Source: Phaeosaccion multiseriatum
Lineage: Eukaryota; Ochrophyta, other classes
Direction of reading: 5' to 3'
Length of the DNA stretch: 64,000 nucleotides
Assembly (NCBI GenBank): GCA_965112735.1
Contig: OZ218950.1
Span: 3,472,001 to 3,536,000 of the forward strand
Shown: positions 46,637-57,074 of the stretch, piece by piece
Layout of the letters: every line of letters starts with the position of its first letter
How positions within the stretch are numbered: the first letter of the stretch is position 1
Made by a program: the position numbers and the translations under genes
Notes under the pieces: generated by a model
What the model saw: the letters and a program-made list of their open reading frames with translations, nothing else
Told to the model about the DNA's origin: nothing
Database searches by the model: none

Positions 46637-49600
46637 ATGATGTGGTCTAGGGCTACTGCTGCTCTGGCGGCTGCTACCATTGCGTACTTGCCAGACGTGG
46701 CGGCAGGGCCCGCTGCTTGCGAGGAGGGTAAGCAGTTGGATCCATCATGGTCTGGCCTTCCGTTCTCCCCTCCTCTCAGTCTTTCCTCCTTCTTCTACTC
46801 GCTTAATAGGCGGCGATTGGTACTTTGGTGGAGAGCGCACGGATGCCATAGACTGGGCGTACACGCTGTCGGTGAGTGGTGCTTTCTCGCTCCCTCCTCC
46901 CTTGTCCTTGTCCCGCGCGCTCCCTTCCCGCCGACGTTTGGTCTGACGCGAGAGGACCTTCGCTTCTTCAGAGGGAGCTGTAGGCTTCCGCTGAAGCATT
47001 GGCAGCAGGCAGACAGGGTGGAGATACGATTCAAAGGGTCGAAGGGCGATCAGATGAGGGTGGGGGCGGTGCTGTGTAGGAGGCGGGTGGAGCAGGGGAG
47101 GGGGGCTTTAGAACTCATCCAGAGTGTATTGGATTTACAGGACAAGGGGGAAGGACGGGTACAGGTAACGGGGACTCTGCCACGATCAGCGTGGTGGGAA
47201 AAGGGAGGGTGGACGTGCTTCAAACGGAAGGAGGTCGCACAGGAGATGAGGAAGGCAGTGACGGCCCTGGGACGGGATTCATCGGTAGATGCGCTGCATT
47301 CCTTTCGGGTTGGGGGAGCAACGGCATTAGCAGCAAGAAGGGTGCCGGATTCGACAATCCAAGTGGAATGGAGGTGGAAGAGTAGGGAATTCATTCCTTG
47401 GATGAGTCTGATCTGGTGTCGGAGATGTTAGCACGAGGGGGGGAGATTGTCACAGTAGGGCGTGTTGGGACATGGGAGCATTATTCCGGAGCTAAAGAGG
47501 CGGGGGCAGACAAGAGTTGGGGATTCGGAGTCTGAAAAGTAGGGGGTTTGGGGGGTAGGAAGGGAGAAGGGGAGAAAGGCGAGTCGGAGAGACGAGATGA
47601 GGGACTGGAAATTCAGTTGAGTTGGAGTGTGCGCGGAACCGTCAGGGGGGCGGTGCCGGGTGCGCAAAGACTCGTCCTCCTCTCTAACTTTCGACTGGCT
47701 CGACACACTCCTTCCCTTAATGCTTGCTCTTCTCATTCTGGCTCTACTCTTTTTTCCTCCCTCGTGCCCTTCCTGCACTCTCTATTTTCTCACACCCTCT
47801 TGCCTTCCTCTCCCCCTCTCTTCCACTTGTGTGTGCCCCCTGCCGCCCCTTTGATTGGTACGCCGCTTCCCTGTCAGGATGTTTACGACAATAACACTCC
47901 TCGGTGGTGAGTCCCTCGCCTTGCACATGGATGGGGTCGACTCTGATCGTTTGTGTTACCTTGTTGGAGGCACCGGAAGAGAAGATGTGGCGCCCGAAGA
48001 ATCCCAATCGATGCGGCCCTCGCCCCCCCCTTTTTCCTTCTTTCTGACCCATCTCTCCACCCATGCGCCTGTCTACGCTACCCTGCCTGCCCGTCTCTCT
48101 GTCTCCGTCTCGATCTTGTCCAGGTACATTCACGTCGCTCTCGCGGGCGACGCTCTCTGGCAGCGCAACCCCTACATCGACCAAGTCATCGTGCAGAGGA
48201 TGAACTCAGGCGGGGTTTGGACATACATGTGTTCGTGGTGGAACGACTACTTCCCGACGGACGGAGCGGTGGATGTCATAACATATGATGCGCGGTCGGG
48301 CACTTACCCGGCAGAAGGGGTAAGAGCGCCGAGGTTCTCTGACGTTCTCATTGCTGCTTGCTCCATCCCATCCGGCAGTCATGCTCACTCATATTCACTC
48401 ACCCACTCATTCACTCACTCAAGTCCGTCGACAGTCAGTCTTCATCCATCCTCTTTCTGGCCCTAAAGTGTGCTGCTGCTGCTGCTGCTGCGCTGCTGGC
48501 CTGTCATAATCCCTTCAACTCAACCCTCCACTTCCTCAGTGTGAGATTGCCGACCCTGACGAGGAGGACGTTACATGGCGCCTCGTCTTCAACGACAACA
48601 ACGACGACTGCCCACAAGGCTACACCTCGGTGCGTGTAGGGTATCAAGGTAGTCAGTAAGGAAGGAAAGCTTGGGATGGGAGGGCCGGTCTTTCTGACCC
48701 AAACTGCCGCTCCCCTTCTGACTCAGCTTGTTGTCCCCTCCTTTTATGCGAGCTGTGTTTTTTGCTCCTATCTTATGAGCGTGTGTGTGTGCGTGTGTGT
48801 GTGCGCGTGTGCGTGCGCACGCGTTGTTGTGGCCCGTCTCAATCCCCCCGTTCCTCCCCCTCCCCCCAGGCGGTGACGATGGGGCACTACGAGTACATCG
48901 ACTCGGTAACCTCGGCCCCCATCCCCGTGCCACAAAACATCGCCTTCACCTCCGACCCCGTGTTGGATGTGTCCGAGTGCACGGACGGCGTCAGTGAATC
49001 GTCGGCGCTCAACGGAGCAGGGCCGGAGGAGTGGTTGGGAAGCCTCACCCTCACAAAGCAATGCGATTGTCGCTGGAGGATCGACATGACGTATGACGTT
49101 GCCAGCCCGACTTTTGTCATGCACCCTTTTTTGGATTACATTAGCTTCCGCGTCTTCCACGACTGGGGAGACTACATCCCCCGCCTCACCCTCCACCGAC
49201 CGGGACACCTGACGTACACGACGGTAACGGGCAAATTTGATTGTGACGTAGACCATGTCAACTTCCACATTGTCATGCTGGACGAGGTGGACGCGGAGAG
49301 GGGGCACATCACCCGAGACTCGTCGTGTGCCCTGCCCGCACCCGTGCTCTTCCTGTGCTTGGGGGAGGGGACGTACAGGTAACAAGAGCTGCTGTCTGTC
49401 TGCCTCTGCCAGCTGCTGCCCATATGACTGCCACTCCTGCATTAGCTACATGTGCCTCTACGACTCTACTTCCTCCCTCCGTATGTAACTCTCTCTCTCT
49501 GGTGTCCTCCCTGCTACCATGTACAAGGAATGATCACAAACCCCTTAACTCCTCCTTTCCCCTTTGCACCTCTCTCACGCTCACTGTACTCCCCTCTCCC

Positions 49601-51941
49601 CCCACCCCTCACCCCCTTTCCGTCGTCTCCTGCAGCGGTGCGGACATCCGATCTCAGTCCGATACCCTGTGCAGTGGCTACTCCTTCGGCACGGGCAGCG
49701 GCGGCAGCGGCCACAGCAGCGGTACCCTGACCTCGGACTGCGGCCTGACCTCGGCAACGCTCGGCGGTAAGCAAAGGCGGGCAGGGCAGACCACAAGTTA
49801 GAGTAGGGGAGAAGTTGAACGGAACCAGGCGAGGAGCAGAGCAGGGGAAGAGGACTTCCCCCTCTGGTTCCACCCCGTTCCCCCCTCCTTGTCTTCTCCT
49901 CGGTACCTACTTACCTAGTCTACAGGGCGTCGAGCTGTCGAGCTTCTCCCCTTCCGTATCCCTCTCTCTGCCTTCGCCTCCCTCAACGCAAAGCATAAAG
50001 CTGCTTCCTTCCTGCTTGCTTCGCGTGTGACACCTTTCCTTCCCCCATCCCGCCCATCCCTGTCTCATCTTTTATCTGTCACTCCAGGATCTGCGCCTTC
50101 CCCGACACCGACTCCGACTCCAGACCCCACGCCTCCAGGTACGGTACACGGTTACGGTTACGGTACCTTGACCTTGAGACACTTGTCACCCCCTCCTTCG
50201 GTGTATCGCCCCTTCCGAGTTCTGGTCTGTCTATCCAGACAAGCCCACAGTGTGACTAGCTTCCCTCAGTCCCACGTACGTATGTATCAGTCAAGCCTGT
50301 TCCCCGAAGCTCCCCCCCCCCACCGTTGTCTCGTAGCCCCACAACCCAACGCCTTGCCCACCCCGTGTCGGTATGCCGTCGCCGCCCCTGTCACCTCCCT
50401 GTCGTCATTGGTATACCCCCCCCACCCTTGATATCCCCCTTCGCCGTCATCACCGTCCTCATGGCCGTTTTTCTGTTCTTTTTGTTCTTTTTGTCTGTCT
50501 TTCGTTTTGTCCCCTTCCTTTTTTGTCCTGCTGCGCTGCTCTTGGTCACACCTCCCTTCCCTACCCTTTATTTCACTCCATGCGAATTCGTTTGTCTGTC
50601 CAATCTCGCTCTCTCTCTCTCTCTCTCTCTCTTCACACACGCCATGTGTATCGCTTTGCTTCTTTCTCTCCGTGCCACACAGCTGAAACCACTTCTCCTT
50701 CCTCCCCCCCCACTGCGGCACCGTCACCAAACACACCGGCCCCTTCTCCTCCAACACCTTCACCTCTCGCTCCTCCAACACCTTCACCTCTCCCTCCTCC
50801 AACACCTTCACCTCTCCCTCCTCCAACACCTTCACCTCTCCCTCCTCCAACACCTTCGCCTCTCGCTCCTCCAACACCTTCACCTCTCCCTCCTCCAACA
50901 CCTTCGCCAACAGCCGAAACCGCTTCTCCGACTTCCCCCCCTCCCACTGCATCACCTTCACCAAACACACCGACCCCTTTCACAGCACAACCAACGCCTG
51001 CCCCAGTGGAGGATGGCACACCTTCTCCTTCTCTTCCTCCCCTCTCTCCTCCAACACCTTCGCCATCGGCCGACCCCACTTCTCCCTCCCCCCCCCCCGC
51101 TACCCCACCACCATCACCACCAAACACACCAACACCTTCACCTCTCTCTCCTACCACGCTTTTCCCATCAGCCGAACCACGCTCTTCTCCCCCCACCCCG
51201 TCCACAGCATCACAGTCGCCAACGTCGGCCCCAACCGAAGATGGCAGCTCTATCGATGATGGTAGGCCTTCCCCTCCTCCCTCCTCTCCCCCCACTGTGT
51301 CGCCGATACCGAACACACCGACCCCTTCTTCTTCTTCTCCTTCGGCAGCCGAGCCAACGGCTACGCCAATCGAAGACGATGGCATGCCTTCTCCGGCCCC
51401 GTCCCTCCTCGCTTCTCCCGCACCACCTTCCCCAACAACATCCCCACCCACGCCCGCACCAAGTAGCAGTAGTGGCACCACCACCACCACCACCACCACC
51501 GCACCTTCCTCCTTCTCCCCTTCTCGTTCTCCAGCAACGTCGTCGCCAAGACCAACACCATCCCCAACACGAATATCACCAACACAAGCACCATCTGACG
51601 AGAGCCGTGACACGCCACCACCGCTCCCACCGCCCGTGACAGGAGAACCCAGTCCCACTCCGACGAGCGGGAGCCCCCCACCCCCAACCATTCCCCCCAC
51701 CAACCCATCACCCCCTTCTCCGGGCGTCACCAACGCGCCGTCTTCGGAGGAGGGGGAGCAGGAGGAGGAGGAGGAGGAGGAGGAGGAGGAGCAGGAGCCC
51801 TCGGATGGGGAGGAGGGGGAGACGCGCACCACCAGCGGAGGAGTGATTCGGGCATCGGGCATGGCGGCAGGGGCACCCGTGACGTGGGCAGCGGGAGGTA
51901 TCGCGCTCGTCCTCTTGGTTTTGTCGCCGCACGCATATTGA
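46637..51941 (+). CDS. Secreted, probably GPI-anchored Pro-rich surface protein
   Basis: I do not recognise the family. Exons 46637-46727, 46810-46871, 47878-47906, 48124-48319, 48540-48629, 48870-49378, 49636-49766, 50088-50138, 50683-51941; 805 residues with all phases consistent. An N-terminal signal peptide (MMWSRATAALAAATIAYLPD) leads into an ectodomain of about 330 residues, rich in Trp, Asp and Cys (DWYFGGERTDAIDWAY, WTYMCSWWNDYFP, WRLVFNDNNDDC, TLTKQCDCRWRIDM). A Ser/Thr/Pro region of about 370 residues follows, with 8-residue PPTPSPLP-type tandem repeats, then an acidic stretch and a hydrophobic C-terminus (TWAAGGIALVLLVL) with almost nothing after it, as in GPI precursors. It probably sits in the cell wall or on the plasma membrane. 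Intron 2 holds a recombinase relic. Confidence 0.7.
46934..47560 (+). mobile_element. Tyrosine recombinase relic (Crypton/DIRS-like), in intron 2
   Basis: The reading frame to 47431 contains LTREDLRFFRGS, then ADRVEIRFKGSKGDQ, and later ALHSFRVGGATALAARRVPD followed by WRWKSREFIPW. This is the order of the C-terminal half of a tyrosine recombinase: a strand before the catalytic Lys region, the HxxR box and the WRWKS box. The expected Tyr after WRWKS is a Trp. Directly afterwards the similarity seems to continue in another frame (DESDLVSEMLARGG) to about 47560. The N-terminal half and any element ends are missing, so this is a broken fragment. It lies on the same strand as the host gene and inside its roughly 1-kb intron 2. 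Crypton or DIRS origin is not resolved. Confidence 0.6.
50750..50915 (+). repeat. 24-bp coding tandem repeat in the surface protein
   Basis: About seven copies of a 24-base unit (CACCTTCACCTCTCCCTCCT and CCAA) encode PPTPSPL(A/P). Copies differ by single bases, which suggests recent expansion or homogenisation. Confidence 0.9.
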
Positions 51942-52229
51942 CATTAGTCCGGCCAGCGGGGAGTGTAGAATAGAAGGTACATTTTGCCCTTGCTTGTTTG
52001 TGGTGATTGTGTTGTGTGTTGTTGTATTTTTTCGGCGGCCCCACAAGCTTTGAATTTGTGAGGATTGCCCCGCCCCGTTCTGTTGTCCTTTCTCCTTGGA
52101 GAAGGGCCGTTATTTATGTCTCAAATCTATCAATCATAATACCTATATATATATATATATATATATGCTACTGTAATATAAACACAAATTAATTTATACC
52201 ACTACTGAAGTATGGGCCAGAGAAAAACA

Positions 52230-52270
<41 letters not shown>

Positions 52271-52488
52271 AAGGCAGGCCCGGCACAGCTCTTGAAGGAG
52301 CTTCCCATGCCCCTTGCCTGGGCCAAAGCACCCCATGATGTCCAAGGACGACGTGCTGCTGCTGCTGCTGCTGCAGCAGCAGCTGATGCCTTTCTGCCCG
52401 TCACACAGCTGACGCTTCCAGATGATGCAGAGAGAGTGCCTTCTAAAGAGGGCCATACTGTACCGCTGACTAATCATGCCATATGCCG
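51942..52488. other. Convergent intergenic region, surface protein/PPR
   Basis: About 550 bases. It contains an AT-rich segment with (TA)n at 52143-52169, a (TC)n run at 52234-52263 and a (GCT)n run at 52349-52376. It holds two 3' ends; no gene was recognised. Confidence 0.5.
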
Positions 52489-52586
52489 CTATGTGTCCCC
52501 GCTCTGCGCCTTCGCTGCTGCTGCTGCTGTCGCTATCGCTGCGTCGACCCCCTTTAGCGGGGCCGCTGCCGACGCCTTCCCCTTCC

Positions 52587-52620
<34 letters not shown>

Positions 52621-53036
52621 CTGCTGCAGCCTCCCCTTCTCTCGCCTCTGCGCACTCCTCACCCTGGACCTCTCTTTGCCCTCCTTGACCTTCTTGAAGT
52701 GCGCCACTCGCTCCTCTCTGCTGGCCACCTCCACGTACTTGATCTTGGACGCCACCTCCCTCTTGTTGATCCTTGACTCCATCTCCCTCGTCCTCTCGTC
52801 GTCCTCCGCCCTCCACAGCGCCTCTTGCCTCGCGAAGTCGATGTCGCGAAGAGTGTCCGCGAGAACCTCCCTCTGAGACTTGAACTGGAATTGAAAATTG
52901 ACCCCCAGACCGACGCACGCACACGTAAGAGAAAGAGAGGGAAGAAAAAGGCAGAATGAGAGGCAACAAAGAGAAAGAGAGACAGACAGAGAGAAGAAAA
53001 GGCAGAACGAGAGGCAAAAGAGAGAGAGAGTGAGTA

Positions 53037-53069
<33 letters not shown>

Positions 53070-56000
53070 TGTCGCAAAAGACGCCGATCCATGCATGGCC
53101 CCGGTTCTGCCCCTCTTACCCCTCCCCCGCCCCACACCGCACCGCACCGCATCGCACCGCCGAACAGTCCCCACCACATTGGGCCTCACTCTCATCCTCC
53201 CACATCAAGCCAAGCGATTACGCACCCTCTCTACATTAACGCCGGCAATGTAACCCGGCAGAGGCGCCTGCCCCCCCCCAAAGTCGAAGCGGCTTCCCTC
53301 CTTGTGCCTGTTGACCTTCGTCTTGAATGCTCTCTCGTACATGGCCATCTCCTCCTCCGTTCGGTCGTCCTCTTCTCCCAACTGCATGTACTGCAGTAGG
53401 GCCCGAGGGGGCTGCCGTTGGGGTGTGCGTGTGGGCGCGTGTGAGGGTGTGTGGGTGTGTGAGTGGGGGGGATGTGGATGGGTCGGTGCGGGGTGGGTGT
53501 GAGACGTTAAGAAGAGGGAGTACCCCAGGAGAGGTCCGGCGAGGGCTGGGGCCTATGAAGAAGTACTGTAGAGGTGCCTTTTTGAACTCGTTAACCCGCT
53601 CAGAACGCTTACGCCATCGCCCGACCCCTTCTCATCTGTATTCCTCTGCCTGCCTTTCCCCAACCCCATCAGTGCGACAGCTCTTGCCAACTCACTCACT
53701 CACTCACTCACTCACTCACTCACTCACCAACCCACTCCCTTGCTCTCTCCTCCCCCCTCCCTCCCTTCCTCTCTTCCTCCCTTCCCTTCCTCCCTCTTTC
53801 CCTCTCTCCCCTCACCGATACGCCCTCGCTCTTGATGCTCGCCACCGCCTCTTCCACCGTGGCCCCGCTGCGTAGGAAGGTGGCCAATAACACACCAAAA
53901 GTCTGCTCGCTGACCTCCTTGAAAAACACATTGTTGCGACTCCCATACACCTCTAACGCCTTGGCCATATTCCTCGCCTCTCCGAAGCCTCTGATAAGCA
54001 TGTTGAAGTGGTCTCCGGCCAAACTGTAACCGGCGCTCTCCATCTGCTCCACGTACTCAATGGCTACCTGTGTGGTGTGGTTTGGTATGGTGTGTGGGTA
54101 TGGTAGGGTACAACACAACATAAAGCGACAGGCGCAACACCCGAGAGAAAGGGGAGGGAGCGAGGGAATCGGAGAGGGAGGGAGGGAGGGAGGGAGGGAG
54201 GGAGGGAGGGAGAAAGGACGAGAATCAGAAAAGGCGTCAGCAGCGCACTTCTGCTTCTGGAATCCCCCCTCCCCCCTTCCCCTCCCCCCCCCCCCTCTCT
54301 CTCTCCTTCGCACCAGCAGACCCTTGGGGTGGGCCACAGCGCTCTCGATGACTGCCTCGAAACTGTCCCTCGAAGGAAGCCCGAACTTGTCCACCACCTC
54401 CCCGAAGCAACCCCTCGCGCTGTCGAGTTGCTTCTGCTGACCGAAGCCGCGGATCAGGGCCGCGTAAATGGGCTCCGAGGGGCTCAGTCCTTGCAGCTCC
54501 AGGTCCTCCAGCACCTAGGAGGATGAGGGGGGACGGAGAGGAGGGTGTGGGGGGGGAGGGGGAGGAGGAGGAGGAGGAGGGAGTGCGGGAGAGGGAGGAA
54601 GAGGAGGAGGGAGAGGGAGGAGGAAGAGGAGGAAGAGGAGGAGGAGGAGGAGGAGGAGGAGGAGGAGGAGGAGGAGGAGGAGGAGGAGGCATTCAGTTAA
54701 AGTAAAGGCAAGCTGGTCGACCTTCTTGTCCCCCCCGGGGTCGTCGCTCTCACCTGCAGCGCCTCCTTCATCCTCATGACGCTCCCGCAGCTCTCTATGA
54801 CCAGTTGGTAGCACAACTCGTTGGGCTTCGCCCCCCTGTGAGTCCCCAGCCCGAGCTCGGCTGCTGCAGCCCGGCTGTGCTCGTAGTCTTGCTTCATCAT
54901 ATCAAGGACCTACCACGAGTAGTGCGTAAGCGGAAACAAACATGTAAGAAAAGCGGTCAAAGTTAGAGATTTACAAAGTGAAAACCAAATGAAGAGGCGT
55001 GGAATGAATTGAAGGGCGGGCAAGGCCATTCATTCCGCGGGGAGAGAGCAAAAAAAGCCCCAAAGTAAGACAAATTTCCACGAAAGAAAGGGAGAGAAGA
55101 GCGAAGCTCTGGAGGGAGGCGCTGAGAAGATGGGATGCATACCCCCCCCCCCCCACCCCCCCACCCCACCCCTTCGCGACTGATGAGCAACCGACCGACG
55201 CACTTGCCTCAATGGCCTTATCCCACGCCGGCGTCTTGCCTCTCCTGCAAAACGCGAGCATCTCCACATACGTGTTGAACACAGGTGCGGGGTACAGCTC
55301 CTCCTGCTCCTCCATGCCCTCCTTGGCCTTTTCGTCCTCTCCCTCTCCACCCCCTGACGTTGTCAAGTAAAGGCGGTCTCGCATGCACTGAAAGACCTGC
55401 CAGGCGCCAACCTGGTGTGCCGTGTTGGGTCGCATTGATTGGGCGATCAGAAGAAGAATAAAGTCTCTGCTTCCCTCCCCCAGCAACCTTCTCCTACCTC
55501 CCTCTCTCTTCTTCTCTCCTCACCCCTGCTTCCCCCCTCTTCTATTCTATCTCCCTTTCCCCCTGTCTTACCGTGTCCTCTCTCTCTGCACATGCCCGGA
55601 TGAGAGTGTGGAATGAAGTATGATCCGCCGGACGCCCTGCTGCTTTGCACTCTCGGAGCAGCGGCTCCAAAGGCTCTTGCGCCGTCTGTGAATAAACCGA
55701 ACGAACAAGCCGCATAGAGGACCAGTAGTGTGAGCACACCACAAGACATTGAGTAGCAAGAGACACGACTTTTCTGCTCTGCTCTTCTCTTGCTGGGTAC
55801 GGCACCCCTCACCCCTTCGCCCCTGGCTATACATGCCCGTGCTCAAAGGACTCATATCAAGGCCTATTCCACGAGGGTAGTTCGTGGATAGCCTCTCGGT
55901 TTGAGGGCGGGTGAGTCGCCAGCCTGTGACTCGCAAACACATGCTTGGACTCCCATACGCGGATAACTCCCATGGTCGGATATCGGTCCACTTTGGGTGT

Positions 56001-57032
56001 CACTAATGCCATTCCCACACATCCCTCCCTCCCTCCCTCCCTCCCTCCCTCCCTCCCTCCCTCCCTCCCTCCCTCCCTCCCCTTCCCCCTCCCTGGCACT
56101 CTCTTGCCGCTCACCTGCTGCAAAATTAAGCGAGAGTCCCGCACGTCCTTGGCGACCGACGGGTTGGAGGCAGCAGTGGCAGAAGCAGCCGCAGCCGCCG
56201 CAGCAGCAGTAGCAGCAGCCGCCGCCGCCGCCGCCGCCATCGCAGAAGCTGTCTCCACTCTTTCGCCTGCCCCTCCTGCCTCTGTCCCCCGTGCCCCCGA
56301 GCCGCCCTCCTCGCCTCTCTCCTCCCCTCCTCCTTCTCCTGCTTGGGCATCTCCAGCGTTGCCCGCAAGTCTCTGGAGGAGAAGTTGGGCATCCGCTGTG
56401 CATCTCCCGGCCCAAGCACAGGCCTGCAGCGCCAGCACGAGGGACGACGCGTTGGCATCCACGAACTTACTCTTGTCCATCTGTGAGTGAGCAATAACAA
56501 CGACAACACGGGGCGAACGGGGTGGAGTGGTGGAAGGCGGTGGGGGAGAACGAGGGAGGGAGGGGGGAGGGGGGTGGGGGGGTGGGGGCTCACTCATTGG
56601 ACCCAACCACCGATTTCTCGACCCGATTGAGAGGGTAGGTATCAGTCTAGCAAAAGTACGACTTCTAACATTGAGTCGGCCGCACACACAGCGAACATGC
56701 CCTGAGCCTTAGCCCGAGCTCACAAGAGGACACAAGGAGACGAGGCCAGGCTTGTGTGTATGATTGTCAGAGCAATGTTGGTTGGTCGAAGCATTTATGT
56801 GTTGCCCCCCAAGCTCGCTAAGCCGCTTCAACGAACACAGCCCCCAGGGCCTTCTTACCAGTTTCAAGATGGCCAGCGCGCCCTCGGGGTCTCTGCTGTC
56901 TCGAAAGTGCCTGATGAGGGCGTTGTAGGTGCCCACACTTGCCCAGATCTCCTGAGATGAGGAAGGTCAAATACACAATCAATGACTAAGGAGGAGTACG
57001 AGCGCTTACACGCGCGCAAACACAAACAGAGG

Positions 57033-57074
<42 letters not shown>

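Noticed and set aside
50750-50915. Regular 24-bp repeats that resemble a small CRISPR array
   Set aside because: There are no unique spacers; the repeats are in frame and encode PPTPSPLP in a eukaryotic gene.
50633-51862. 409-codon open frame on the minus strand, Gly/Val/Glu-rich
   Set aside because: It is antisense to the Pro-rich stalk of the surface protein, where the CCN-rich composition removes stop codons. It shows no domain or start context.
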